Shown here one piece after another: positions 24,790-34,063 of a DNA stretch of 64,000 bases. The stretch comes from Promethearchaeota archaeon. GTDB taxonomy: Archaea > Asgardarchaeota > Lokiarchaeia > Sigyniarchaeales > SOKP01. The notes beneath the pieces were generated by a model. The model had not been told where the DNA came from, made no database searches, and was given only the letters and a program-made list of their open reading frames with translations. How positions within the stretch are numbered: position 1 is the first letter of the stretch; each line of letters begins with the position of its first letter. The stretch spans positions 347,118 through 411,117 of the forward strand of contig JAUVNS010000001.1 in NCBI GenBank assembly GCA_030599585.1, read 5' to 3'. A program made the position numbers and the translations under genes.

Positions 24790-25707
24790 ATGGTCAAACC
24801 TAAAATTATTTGTGTTACAGGTGGCAAGGGCGGGACGGGGAAAACATTAGTAGCCGTGAATTTGGCAATAATGTTTAAAAACAGAGGATATAAAGTACTT
24901 CTTATCGACGGAGATGTTGAGAACCCTAATACTTTTTTATTATTAAGCGCAAAACTTAAAAACAAATCGGAAGTCCTTTATTTCCTACCTAAAATAATAG
25001 AAGATAAATGTAATAAGTGTGGGCTGTGCGCAGAAAATTGTGGAACACACGCACTATTATATATAAAAGATTCCTATCCAATTCCTATATCAGCTGTTTG
25101 CTCAGGATGCAAATTATGCTATAAAATTTGTCCAACTAACGCCATTGAACCGGACTTAAAAGTTATTGGATGGACTTATACAGCTTCCGCATTTAATATA
25201 GATCTTTTTTTAGGCGAATTAAAGCCATCCGAAGCGCGCTCAGCCGTGATTGTAAATAAACTGATGGAGAATTTAGAAGAGGTTATAGAAAAAGAGCCAG
25301 AAAAATACGACATCGTTATATTGGATACAGCGCCTGGAGCTCATTGCGACGTAGAAGAATTAATTAATGGAGCAGATTTTGTCATACCAGTTACAGAGCC
25401 CACGAGGTTCGGAAAGCTCGATTTATTGAGAATTATAGAATTGATTAATTTATTGAAAAAAGAATACAAGGCTATTGTGAATCGATCATCGCTGCTTGGG
25501 TATAAGGAGAAATTTTTAAAAGAATTAGAAGAAAAGGGTGTAGAAGTTTTAGGTGACATTCCTTTAGACGAAGAAATAGTGAGTTCGTATTGTCAAGGGA
25601 TTCCTTTAATGGAAGAAACAAGCAAATTTGATAGGGATGGAGCTGGCTACAAATCGTTCAAGCAAATTTTTGAGAATCTAATGGAGTGGGGTGAATTTTC
25701 AAATTGA
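24790..25707 (+). CDS. MinD-type P-loop ATPase with inserted ferredoxin domain (first copy)
   Basis: 305 residues. Walker A is CVTGGKGGTGKTLVAVNLA (Thr in place of the usual Val) and switch I is LLIDGDVENPNTFLLL. Two [4Fe-4S] motifs are inserted at residues about 76-115: CNKCGLCAENCG and CSGCKLCYKICP. VILDTAPGAHCDVEELING is the Walker B region. This is the COG1149 class usually found beside COG1433 proteins. Biochemical role is unproven; ATP-driven cluster transfer or assembly is the common inference. It overlaps the next gene by 4 bp. Confidence 0.88.
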   Translation: MVKPKIICVTGGKGGTGKTLVAVNLAIMFKNRGYKVLLIDGDVENPNTFLLLSAKLKNKSEVLYFLPKIIEDKCNKCGLCAENCGTHALLYIKDSYPIPISAVCSGCKLCYKICPTNAIEPDLKVIGWTYTASAFNIDLFLGELKPSEARSAVIVNKLMENLEEVIEKEPEKYDIVILDTAPGAHCDVEELINGADFVIPVTEPTRFGKLDLLRIIELINLLKKEYKAIVNRSSLLGYKEKFLKELEEKGVEVLGDIPLDEEIVSSYCQGIPLMEETSKFDRDGAGYKSFKQIFENLMEWGEFSN

Positions 25708-26627
25708 ATAGAAAGAAGATTGCCGTTATCTCTGGAAAAGGAGGAGTAGGAAAAACCTCCCTCGTAGCTTCGTTAGCTAGTTTAGCTCACAAAGATCATG
25801 ACGTTAATCTAATAGTATTAGATTGCGATGTTGATGCCCCTAATTTAGCCCTAATATTACCAGCTAAGGCTAAGGAAGATGTAGAAACCCAAGATATGTA
25901 TACTACAAAAAAAGCCACATTCTTAGGGGATAAATGCACACAATGCAAGCAATGTTATGACGAGCATTTTTGTGAGTTTAACGCGTTAAATTGGGACGAG
26001 AATAATAATATTCCTAGTATCGATTATTTAGCGTGTGAAGGGTGTGGGGCCTGTAAAGTTTTATGCCCTGAAAATGCTTTTGAAATTAATCCAGTTAAAA
26101 GCGGAGAAATAATATCTTATGAAACCAGTAGCGAATTACCTTTAATTTATGGAATAACTAAATTGGGAAGCACCACTTCTGGGTTATTGGTTTCAGAGGT
26201 TAAGGAACACGCCAATCATCTCGAAAAATATGAAGATGCAAACCTGATTCTAATTGACGGTCCACCAGGAATAGGATGCCCCGTAATTGCTACAGTTTCT
26301 GGTTTAGACTATGTAGTTGCAATAACAGAGCCAACACCTTCAGGAATACACGATTTAAAACGAGCACTTGAAATGGTTACCCAGTTTAACATTCCTTTCG
26401 GGATTGTCATAAATAAAGCAGATTTAAAAAGCGCGTCCCAAAAACAATTAAACAGCTACATTAAAAAATCGAGTCATGAAATTTTAGGCAAAATTAACTT
26501 CGATCTGTCTATCCCGGAAGCAATGTCCTACGCAAAACCTGTTGTAGATTACGCACCCGAATCAGACGCTAGTCAAGCAATTAACAGAATATACACAAAA
26601 CTAAAACACATTCTCTCAAAATTATAA
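25704..26627 (+). CDS. MinD-type P-loop ATPase with inserted ferredoxin domain (second copy)
   Basis: 307 residues, start TTG overlapping the previous stop. Walker A is VISGKGGVGKTSLVASLA and switch I VLDCDVDAPNLALIL. The cluster motifs are CTQCKQCYDEHFC (longer last spacing, not followed by Pro) and CEGCGACKVLCPENAF. LIDGPPGIGCPVIATVSG is the Walker B/switch II. With the first copy it probably forms a heterodimer, as the two genes are adjacent and coupled. It ends the island; the next gene is convergent. Confidence 0.88.
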   Translation: MNRKKIAVISGKGGVGKTSLVASLASLAHKDHDVNLIVLDCDVDAPNLALILPAKAKEDVETQDMYTTKKATFLGDKCTQCKQCYDEHFCEFNALNWDENNNIPSIDYLACEGCGACKVLCPENAFEINPVKSGEIISYETSSELPLIYGITKLGSTTSGLLVSEVKEHANHLEKYEDANLILIDGPPGIGCPVIATVSGLDYVVAITEPTPSGIHDLKRALEMVTQFNIPFGIVINKADLKSASQKQLNSYIKKSSHEILGKINFDLSIPEAMSYAKPVVDYAPESDASQAINRIYTKLKHILSKL

Positions 26628-26671
26628 TAAAACTAAAAAAAAAAAGATGGATTTAAATTAAAATTATTTTT

Positions 26672-28102
26672 TTATGCGAATCCAAGTTCTTGGAGCTTTT
26701 TCTTATTTTCCATCCATATTTGTGGTGTAATTGGGTAAAATTTCCAATATATTAAAAGACAGAAGATTAAGATTATTGCAGGGATAAGACTCATATGCAG
26801 ACGGATTCCTATTTGCGCAGCAGGAGATTGTGTTGATGCACCTTCAACAAAACCAGTAATCACATGCACAATTGTAAATATAGCAATTTGAGCAGCTCGA
26901 GCGAAACGAGACAAGAACGCTGAAATGCCTACAGTTGTACCCCTATTTGGTGATTTAGTTAATAATACTCTCTCATCAAGAACATCTGAGAAGTATATTG
27001 TCATTAAAGTCCAAAAGTTTCCCATAGTAAAACCCAAAATGAACTGATATATCATAGAATCCCATATACCAACGTAAAATGTGGTTAAAAAACCTCCTAC
27101 AATTAGACAAACCCCACCTATTAATGCCGTTTTCTTATTATTTTTAACTTTTTTTGCGACCCATATCCAAAAGGGAACTGATACAAGAGCACCATTTAAA
27201 AACAGTGCGAATAAAAGTATCATGTTAACTTCAACGCCAAAGGGTGGTCCAGGTAATACAAAGTTGACAGCATAAGGTATGGAAGCTGTTAAAGACCCCG
27301 TCACCAATTGAAATCCAAAAAACAAAATAATATAGTAGACAAAGCTTTTCTGTTTTAAGGTTGATTTTAAGGCAGCTACAAAGCTTTGAGGCTTCTCTTT
27401 ACTGATGTAATATCTCTCAATCATTTCTTTATTCTCACGCATTCCAGGGAGCATTATTAGAGAAATCGGAACTATTGTGAAAACAATAAGCATTATCATT
27501 GGTAAATAAGCTGCTTGATTGTCTATTCCGCCAAAAAGACCAAGGATTATTGGAGGGACTATATTTGCAACGGGCAAAGCTAACATGGAAAGGGGAGTTC
27601 CCCAACCTCTAGCTTTTCTACGGGCTTTATCAGTCCGAAATTTATCAACAAAAAGTCCTTCTACATTAACAAAACAGATCGTGTAAAGAGAATCGAATAA
27701 AACAGTTGTAAATACAATCCACCAAAAAAAGGGCATTGGATCTGTCGCGGGATTACCAGCGGGAGGCATAAATACGAGAGCAAGGACAAAATTTGCGGGG
27801 ATTATACCAATTACTATCCAAATGAATCGTTTTCCAATCTTTCGTGTATATTTCGTTATTCGATCTGTAAGGTGACCAAGTAGAGGGTCATTTATTGCAT
27901 CCCAGACTGTGAAGATGAGCATTGCCAAAAACACATATATGATATTTAAGCCAACAACACTCTCGTAAAAGAACATTAGATATGCATTAAACACTCCATA
28001 TGCTAACATACTCCAGAAACCAGCTGATCCGTAAGAAATCGTATTAAGTAATGAGGGTTCTTTATATTCGGTAATAGATGTTTCTTCTTTTGTTTCATTC
28101 AT
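26672..28102 (-). CDS. GPH/MelB-like cation symporter
   Basis: 476 residues with 12 predicted helices. FTVWDAINDPLLGHLTDRITKYTRKIGKRFIWI near residue 65 is the MelB-type helix 2 and loop motif (NDPLxGxxxDR). Further signature segments include RKARGWGTPLSM and the central loop ERYYISKEKPQSF. The family imports glycosides, pentosides or related solutes with Na+/H+. It follows the PIG-L and MttB-like genes on the same strand with a 184-bp gap, so a functional group is possible. Confidence 0.87.
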   Translation of the reverse strand: MNETKEETSITEYKEPSLLNTISYGSAGFWSMLAYGVFNAYLMFFYESVVGLNIIYVFLAMLIFTVWDAINDPLLGHLTDRITKYTRKIGKRFIWIVIGIIPANFVLALVFMPPAGNPATDPMPFFWWIVFTTVLFDSLYTICFVNVEGLFVDKFRTDKARRKARGWGTPLSMLALPVANIVPPIILGLFGGIDNQAAYLPMIMLIVFTIVPISLIMLPGMRENKEMIERYYISKEKPQSFVAALKSTLKQKSFVYYIILFFGFQLVTGSLTASIPYAVNFVLPGPPFGVEVNMILLFALFLNGALVSVPFWIWVAKKVKNNKKTALIGGVCLIVGGFLTTFYVGIWDSMIYQFILGFTMGNFWTLMTIYFSDVLDERVLLTKSPNRGTTVGISAFLSRFARAAQIAIFTIVHVITGFVEGASTQSPAAQIGIRLHMSLIPAIILIFCLLIYWKFYPITPQIWMENKKKLQELGFA

Positions 28103-28286
28103 TCATGAATCACTTTTTTTTAATCATTTTTTTTTTAAATTATAAATTCAGAACAAACTATAATTTACCAACCTTTTATATAAAGATTCCTTATCGAGAA
28201 AAATTTGATGAGATTAAATTGTGCTATTTTTAAATAAAAAAGAATGAATTAGTGTTATTTTTAAGGAAAAAAAAAATAATTCGATT

Positions 28287-29129
28287 TTAATAAATTTTAG
28301 GCTTTGCTGGCGGATTTCCTAACATTTCTGAGGTCAATTGTTGGAAATTATCGAAATGTCCTGGTAAGGTTTTTTGAACAAAAAAGGCTTCAGCTGCTTT
28401 TATATCCATTTTATTTCCGATTGCTGTCGCCATTGAACGATAAAGTCTATTTGCGTATTTTGTAAGTTTTCTAAGTTCATCTGGAGATACATTGGCAGGA
28501 TCGATTTTGGGGGCGAATAATTTTGCTAGAAGTTCAAGAGTGGCTTCAAATTTTAAAGCTGCTTCTATTTTTTTTTCTAAAGTTGAGCTAATATCAACAA
28601 AATAATTAGGTTTATGACCGAGTAGCCCCATAAACCAAACTTCTGAACATTCATAGGGTTCTACGCCCTTTTTAATTTGATCAGTATAAAGGAGCGGAAA
28701 CGCTGCAAATGCTGCTGCTTCGGCTGCCATTCGTCCTACTATTAAATGATCGGGATGAACTTCATAAGCAACCCATGGATCAAATGTTACTACTCGATCT
28801 GCTTTTAACTTTCTAACAAAATAAACGAGCTTTTCTCGTAATTCGGGACCATTAATAAATCCCGCATCGGGGTAATCAAGAATTATAGTTTCTTTTACTC
28901 CAATTATTTCGTTCGCGGCTTTTAATTCTTTTTCCCGAGTAGCGGCAACTTGTTCCTTTGTTAAATCTCGCCTTAATGTTCCCACTTCGCCGCTAGTACA
29001 ACATAACGCATATATATTGTGTCCCTCTTCTGCCCATCTTGCTAGCGTCCCGGCACAAAATATAGAAAGATCGTCTGGGTGGGCAAATATCGCAACAATA
29101 TTCAAATTTTTAGATTCTATTTTAATCAC
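28287..29129 (-). CDS. PIG-L/LmbE-family deacetylase
   Basis: 280 residues. VAIFAHPDDLSIFCAGTLARWAEEGHNIYALCCTSGE carries the AHPDD zinc/catalytic motif. VVTFDPWVAYEVHPDHLIVGRMAAEAA holds the HPDH metal site. The family removes N-acetyl groups from N-acetylglucosamine-type substrates (PIG-L, MshB, BshB, LmbE). It lies 35 bp after the MttB-like gene and is probably cotranscribed; the combination is unusual. Substrate unknown. Confidence 0.9.
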   Translation of the reverse strand: MIKIESKNLNIVAIFAHPDDLSIFCAGTLARWAEEGHNIYALCCTSGEVGTLRRDLTKEQVAATREKELKAANEIIGVKETIILDYPDAGFINGPELREKLVYFVRKLKADRVVTFDPWVAYEVHPDHLIVGRMAAEAAAFAAFPLLYTDQIKKGVEPYECSEVWFMGLLGHKPNYFVDISSTLEKKIEAALKFEATLELLAKLFAPKIDPANVSPDELRKLTKYANRLYRSMATAIGNKMDIKAAEAFFVQKTLPGHFDNFQQLTSEMLGNPPAKPKIY

Positions 29130-29164
29130 CTATGGTTATTATAATTTAAAAACCTCTTATAAGG

Positions 29165-30592
29165 TTATTTTGAAAGATTTCTTTTCGCATCTTCAATTAT
29201 TTTCTCAAGATCGTTTCTAACATCGTCATCTAAAGGTGTTGGCTCGTGGTTTGCAAGGAGCTCTTCTTTGCGATTACGACATCGTTTTTCCATGTCAGTA
29301 GAATCCGCTTTTAGCCAAATATCGTAATTTTCCCTATCTAAAAGAGTGGGAAACCACAGTTCTTTCCTAATGTTTTTTGCTGTATGACGTTTGTTTAGAA
29401 AAGATCCTTTGGGTCCAACCTCATTAATGAGATCGGTAGCAAAAGTTTCGTCATCGAAGTTTAATAATCTATTAGTGCTTTCTAAATACGAAATGATTTC
29501 TGATTGCATGATCAGAATATCTAACGAAGTTCCCTGGTCCGCTCCACAGATTCCCATGTGCCCAAATATGTCTGCTCCGGAAGAAATCCCTAACGAAAGA
29601 GTAATCCCACTCTCAAGTCCGGCTTGAGCGTCTGGTCTTTTAGAATCTGTCAGTCCAGCATTAATATAGACTGGTAGTCCATAATATTTACCTATCTGAC
29701 TCATTGCAACGGAAAATATCGCTTGTTCAGGACCTCCAAAAATAATTTGGGTGTCCCTCATATCAAACGCATGACATATTCCACCATAACAAACGGGCAT
29801 TCCTTCGCGAATAAGTTGAGTAATGCAAATTGCCGCCAAAATTTCGGCGTTTTCTTGAGCTAAAGTCCCAGCAACAGTAGCTGGTGCGGAAATCCCCATT
29901 TGAGCCATTGGACCGATGTGCACAGGTAAATTGAGTCGAGCAGTCTCAAAAAGTAGATCTATCCCGTTAAAGGGAAAACTTAAGGGACTAATGGGTTCAA
30001 AGAGGGGGTAGAATAAAGGATATTTCTGAGCACTTTTGACATCCCCTCTAAGAACTACAAGAAGATCGATGAGATATTTTGCTGACTGTCTGTCAGTAAA
30101 CCAAAATGTGATAGGTTTATTAGTGTTTTTTATCATTTCAAAAGCTACTTGTATACTACGCCACTTCAGAGGAATTTCAAGCGGATCTGACATGGCACCG
30201 GGGATTGTTATTTGTTCTAAGGCATCACCAAGCCTAGTAGCTTCTGTAACATCGTTAAGAGTTGTATGTCTTCTTTGATCGCCTACATTATCTATCCAAA
30301 ACGCTTGACCCGCCGAAGAATTATAATTGCGCTTTCCTACTCCAAATTCTGCTTTTTTAGAAAGATCGCGACCATACATCGTGAAGGTTTTTCCGGCTTT
30401 CGAAATAAGTTCCATAACTAAACTGGGAGGAATTTTCACTAGATTCATTTTATGGTCCACAATTGCGCCACAACCTTCAAATTTTGTTAAAATTTCTTCG
30501 TGGGGCACATTCACGCCAGTATTTTCAAGGATCTCCAGAGTTTTCAGATGGACTTTTTCAATTTGGTGATCTTCTAGTATTTTAACTTGCAT
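29165..30592 (-). CDS. MttB-superfamily methyltransferase without pyrrolysine
   Basis: 475 residues of the trimethylamine methyltransferase (MttB/COG5598) superfamily. ILEDHQIEKVHLKTLEILENTGVNVPHEEIL is the N-terminus, with core blocks NYNSSAGQAFWIDNVGDQRRHTTLNDV and GGICHAFDMRDTQIIFGGPEQA. The frame has no in-frame amber codon, so it is a non-pyrrolysine member, like glycine-betaine methyltransferase MtgB. Such enzymes transfer a methyl group from a quaternary amine to a corrinoid protein. No corrinoid protein gene is adjacent. Confidence 0.87.
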   Translation of the reverse strand: MQVKILEDHQIEKVHLKTLEILENTGVNVPHEEILTKFEGCGAIVDHKMNLVKIPPSLVMELISKAGKTFTMYGRDLSKKAEFGVGKRNYNSSAGQAFWIDNVGDQRRHTTLNDVTEATRLGDALEQITIPGAMSDPLEIPLKWRSIQVAFEMIKNTNKPITFWFTDRQSAKYLIDLLVVLRGDVKSAQKYPLFYPLFEPISPLSFPFNGIDLLFETARLNLPVHIGPMAQMGISAPATVAGTLAQENAEILAAICITQLIREGMPVCYGGICHAFDMRDTQIIFGGPEQAIFSVAMSQIGKYYGLPVYINAGLTDSKRPDAQAGLESGITLSLGISSGADIFGHMGICGADQGTSLDILIMQSEIISYLESTNRLLNFDDETFATDLINEVGPKGSFLNKRHTAKNIRKELWFPTLLDRENYDIWLKADSTDMEKRCRNRKEELLANHEPTPLDDDVRNDLEKIIEDAKRNLSK

Positions 30593-30717
30593 CTATACTC
30601 ACTATTAATATTATTTTGAAAGGATAAAACAAGTTTCAGTTAATATTAACACTATTTGTTTTCAACTTTAAATACTTTTAATGTTTGAAAATAAGTAATT
30701 TTAAATGATGTTCATCA

Positions 30718-30739
30718 AAATGTAAGATAACGTACATTT
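30718..30739. repeat. Inverted repeat AAATGTA...TACATTT upstream of chelatase-like gene
   Basis: 7-bp arms with an 8-base spacer, ending 33 bases before the ATG at 30773, in the region between divergent MttB-like and chelatase-like genes. It could be an operator serving either. Confidence 0.35.
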
Positions 30740-30772
30740 ACTATTAAAGAAATTAAGGATATAGCACTGATT

Positions 30773-32056
30773 ATGACGCCTAAAATTGGAGTAATCCTCC
30801 TTGGTTTTGGGGAACCACCGGAGTACAACGAACACACATATTACTCGTTCCGTAATCTCGGAAAGAGCCTTATCGATATGGGTATTATTCCTAAGATTGT
30901 CTTGAAATCAAAAAGAGGGACCATTCTAATGGAACGAAATAATATCTTTTCTGAGGAACCCCATCCAGAACCAGATCTGATAGACGCATGGCTGAAACCA
31001 CATACTGAATTTACTGAGTTTGTTCCATCACGTGAAAAGCTCTTTAGACTCATTACGGCTCCACGAAAAGCTCATTATCTTCTCAAGGGAATGGAACCCG
31101 GTCGGAATGAGCCCGATTTCTATCAATTTTATGGTTTTGCGATCTGCCGAAAATGGCTTATAATGGACAATCACTCTCCATTTTATGAACACACCCAACC
31201 CCAGAAAATTGAGGTTAAACAACGGTTGGAAAAAAAGTATGGTGATCAATTCTTAATTAGATTTGCCTATGGTAACGATCCATTTCCCGAGAAAAAAATA
31301 CAATCCCCTCATCTTGTAGTTAAGGAATTAATCAATGATGGATGCGAACTAATAGCTGTAGCTGAACATTTTCATGTAATCTCAGATTCAATGTCTAAAC
31401 ATTATTGTCGTCAATCGGTATTAGATGGAATTCATCAAACTGGAAGTCAGATCCCTGTAGTATTCGCGGATCAGATCGGTGACCATAAAGAATTGATTCG
31501 GGGTATTGTCCTCAAAGTTAAAGAAGAACTTTCGGCAGTGAAGCAAGGTATTGATGTAGCAATTTTCCTTTCTAACCATGGATTCCCTATCACCAAGGTT
31601 GGTCATTACGATGCGGGATCCGATTGTTATCACAAAAATAATAAAAAGGTTTTTGAGAGTACTGAAGAAGCAATCCAAAAAAATATTGAATGGTCTGGCA
31701 GACTCAAAGTAATACAAGTTTTTGCTGAATACACTGAGGAGAAATATAATCCCGATGGAATCAAAACCTCACCTTTAGATGCAATTAGGCATGTAGCTGC
31801 TGATGGTTTTCAGCAGGTAATTGATATTCCATACGAGTGGCCCGGAGACACCGTAGATACATTAATCAATCTCCGTTATGCCTATGGGATCGATCCACCA
31901 TATTGGGACGAAAATTTTGAGACTCGATTTGAGAGCAACGGTATTCCAATCAAGATATGCTCAGCACTTTTTCACACTGAGTGCCGTATCAAAGCTTATT
32001 TTGAAAGAGCTTGCGAAGCCGTGGATCAATGTATAATGCTACTAAAAGAAAGATAA
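30773..32056 (+). CDS. Ferrochelatase/chelatase-like protein
   Basis: 427 residues. IGVILLGFGEPPEYNEHTYYSFRNLGKSLID resembles the ferrochelatase N-terminus (VLLLNLGGP). FAYGNDPFPEKKIQSPHLVVKELINDGCELIAVAEHFHVISDS has the chelatase pattern of a strand ending in a His. IFLSNHGFPITKVGHYDAGS and the second-lobe AADGFQQVIDIPYEWPGDTVDT fit the two-lobed fold. It is longer than ferrochelatase and lacks a clear haem context; cobalt or nickel chelation is possible, which would suit the corrinoid-linked MttB neighbour. The assignment to the superfamily is inference from pattern. Confidence 0.55.
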   Translation: MTPKIGVILLGFGEPPEYNEHTYYSFRNLGKSLIDMGIIPKIVLKSKRGTILMERNNIFSEEPHPEPDLIDAWLKPHTEFTEFVPSREKLFRLITAPRKAHYLLKGMEPGRNEPDFYQFYGFAICRKWLIMDNHSPFYEHTQPQKIEVKQRLEKKYGDQFLIRFAYGNDPFPEKKIQSPHLVVKELINDGCELIAVAEHFHVISDSMSKHYCRQSVLDGIHQTGSQIPVVFADQIGDHKELIRGIVLKVKEELSAVKQGIDVAIFLSNHGFPITKVGHYDAGSDCYHKNNKKVFESTEEAIQKNIEWSGRLKVIQVFAEYTEEKYNPDGIKTSPLDAIRHVAADGFQQVIDIPYEWPGDTVDTLINLRYAYGIDPPYWDENFETRFESNGIPIKICSALFHTECRIKAYFERACEAVDQCIMLLKER

Positions 32057-32251
32057 AATTTCATGTTATACTTTTAACCTTTATAATTAACTGATCTAAA
32101 TTTCCGCCAATATGTTGAGATGAGTAGTAGGAGCGGATTAATTTATATTCAATAATCTAAAGAAATTAATAAGTATCTAAATATTATTCACTCGTGAGAC
32201 TCTATATTAATTATACTTTTAAGGTGAATTAATTTACCAGTTCAAAACTTT

Positions 32252-32719
32252 ATGGAATTGTATAAATTTCTACCAAAAACCAACTGCAAAAAATGCGGAA
32301 AGCCTACATGTATGGCGTTTAGTTTGGATTTATTGATGGGTAAAGTTAAAATCGACGATTGTCCTCCGCTTTTAGAATCAAAGTATAAAAAACAATACGA
32401 TACACTAAAGGAAATTCTTGGTTCAGAAGAAGGGCAACAAAAGGAGCTAAAAATAAATATAGATGAGGATCTCTGCGATGGTTGTGGAATCTGTGTCACT
32501 GTTTGTCCCGTAAATGCAAGATACTGTCCATCAAGTTTAAGTGGTAAAGCTCCAGAATATCCTCCTGAAGAGCACCAGCTCTTTCAAGTAGTTGGAGGAA
32601 AATGTGAATTGTTAAAAATTGAACATTGTAGAAGGTTAGAATCGGGGGGAAGAGAAAGGGAGTGTCGAGTCTGTGAAACCTATTGCCCTCGCGAAGCTGT
32701 TAAGATTGAATATGTTTAA
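32252..32719 (+). CDS. Fe-S protein leading the Fwd operon
   Basis: 155 residues. The N-terminal LPKTNCKKCGKPTCMAFSLDLLMGKVKIDDCPPL is the four-Cys Fe-S domain (PF04060-like) seen in CdhE and related corrinoid or Fwd-associated proteins. CDGCGICVTVCPVNAR then binds a [4Fe-4S] cluster, and CRVCETYCP with upstream cysteines a second one after an insertion. It probably passes electrons to FwdB, 36 bp downstream. No start codon lies at the usual distance from the AAGGTGA ribosome-binding site (32221-32227), so the true N-terminus may be a few residues longer. Confidence 0.8.
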   Translation: MELYKFLPKTNCKKCGKPTCMAFSLDLLMGKVKIDDCPPLLESKYKKQYDTLKEILGSEEGQQKELKINIDEDLCDGCGICVTVCPVNARYCPSSLSGKAPEYPPEEHQLFQVVGGKCELLKIEHCRRLESGGRERECRVCETYCPREAVKIEYV

Positions 32720-32754
32720 TTAGTGATTTACTAAAATTTATTGAGGAATTTGTT

Positions 32755-34062
32755 ATGAAAAGGTTTACGTGTTCAGGTTGTTCGCTCCTATGCAATGATA
32801 TCATCGTTCAAAGCGATGGAATATTTATTAGTGAAGTAATAGGGGCTTGTTTAAAGGGAAAAGAAAGGTTTGATCAAGTGAGTGCTAAAAACAGGATTAC
32901 TAGCCCATTGATTAGAAAGAATGGCGAATTGATTGAGGTATCTTGGGATGAAGCAATGAATTCAGTTGCAGAAATCTTAAAAAAATCTAATAAACCTCTT
33001 CTTTATGGATTTTCAAATGTAACGTGCGAAGCTCAAGAAGCAGGTATAAAATTAGCAAGAGAAATCAATGGATTCATAGACTCAAATGCTTCAATTTGTC
33101 AAGGGAAGTTCTTAAAGAAAGCAAAAAGCCTAGGGATAAATTTTACGACCATTACCGAAGTTATTAACAAAGGAGATTTGATAATTCTATGGGGAGCTAA
33201 TCCCGCAGAGACAATTCCTAGATTGCTAAATAAACTTCTCTTCTCCCGAGGTAAATTTCGTATGACGGGAAGAGAAATTAAAACTCTAGTAATAATCGAT
33301 CCTGTAAAGACAGCATCTTTCAGAGTTATGGGCGTCCGAGACCTCGCATTGATGATTGAACCAAATAAAGACATTGAACTTATACGAATGCTAAAAGAAG
33401 AGTGTTGTTCTGCAGATAGCATACCTTCGGAAGGAGTAGCAGGAATAGATAAAAGCGATCTTAAACGCTTATTACTCCATCTTACTGGTGCAGAGAATGG
33501 AGTGATTATTGTAGGTCAAGGAGTTATTCAGCCTTATCCTGAATATGATTTAGTAGAAGAACTATTAAATTTATTACAACTGATAAACGAAAGACAAGAA
33601 AAAGGACGAATCTCTTTAATGTTATTGGGAGGACATTTTAACATGGCGGGCTTCGACCATGTAGCGCTTTCTGCTTATGGAGTTTCGGGTCATTTAGAAT
33701 TTGGAGGTAATCAACTGATAAAGACAAAAGATGGCTTCGTCTCAAAAATTGAAAAGAATGACTTCGATTGTTCCATCATTGTTGGAACAGACCCCATTTC
33801 TCATTTACCTTATGATTTAAGCTCAAAAATGGCAAAAAAGGCACTAATCCTTATAGATAACCATAACACAGCTACTTCACAAATAGCAGAGGTAGTATTA
33901 CCAACAACAATAACGGGAATTGAAAGCGGCGGATTAGCTTATCGTTTAGATCAAGTACCCATTGAATTAAATAAAATAATAAATCCACCTAATAACCTTC
34001 CATCAGACGAGGAATTACTTAATCAATTGATTGGATTATTAAATCAAGGGGGGTCGGAATAA
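32755..34062 (+). CDS. fwdB: Formylmethanofuran dehydrogenase subunit B
   Basis: 435 residues of the molybdopterin oxidoreductase superfamily. RFTCSGCSLLCNDIIV near residue 3 provides the [4Fe-4S] ligands together with the Cys of GACLKGKERFDQ, where FwdB normally carries the W/Mo-ligating Cys or Sec (Cys here). LIILWGANPAETIPR and VGTDPISHLPYDLS are cofactor-binding blocks. With subunits A and D it makes formylmethanofuran from CO2 and methanofuran, or the reverse, on the carbonyl branch of the Wood-Ljungdahl pathway. It starts 36 bp after the Fe-S protein and is 2 bp from fwdD. Confidence 0.9.
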   Translation: MKRFTCSGCSLLCNDIIVQSDGIFISEVIGACLKGKERFDQVSAKNRITSPLIRKNGELIEVSWDEAMNSVAEILKKSNKPLLYGFSNVTCEAQEAGIKLAREINGFIDSNASICQGKFLKKAKSLGINFTTITEVINKGDLIILWGANPAETIPRLLNKLLFSRGKFRMTGREIKTLVIIDPVKTASFRVMGVRDLALMIEPNKDIELIRMLKEECCSADSIPSEGVAGIDKSDLKRLLLHLTGAENGVIIVGQGVIQPYPEYDLVEELLNLLQLINERQEKGRISLMLLGGHFNMAGFDHVALSAYGVSGHLEFGGNQLIKTKDGFVSKIEKNDFDCSIIVGTDPISHLPYDLSSKMAKKALILIDNHNTATSQIAEVVLPTTITGIESGGLAYRLDQVPIELNKIINPPNNLPSDEELLNQLIGLLNQGGSE

Positions 34063-34063
34063 C

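Noticed and set aside
15186-26627. Nitrogen fixation cluster
   Set aside because: NifX-like and NifU-like proteins are present, but no nifH, D, K, E, N or B is seen.
29165-30592. Pyrrolysine-containing trimethylamine methyltransferase
   Set aside because: The frame has no in-frame TAG; it is a full-length non-pyrrolysine family member.
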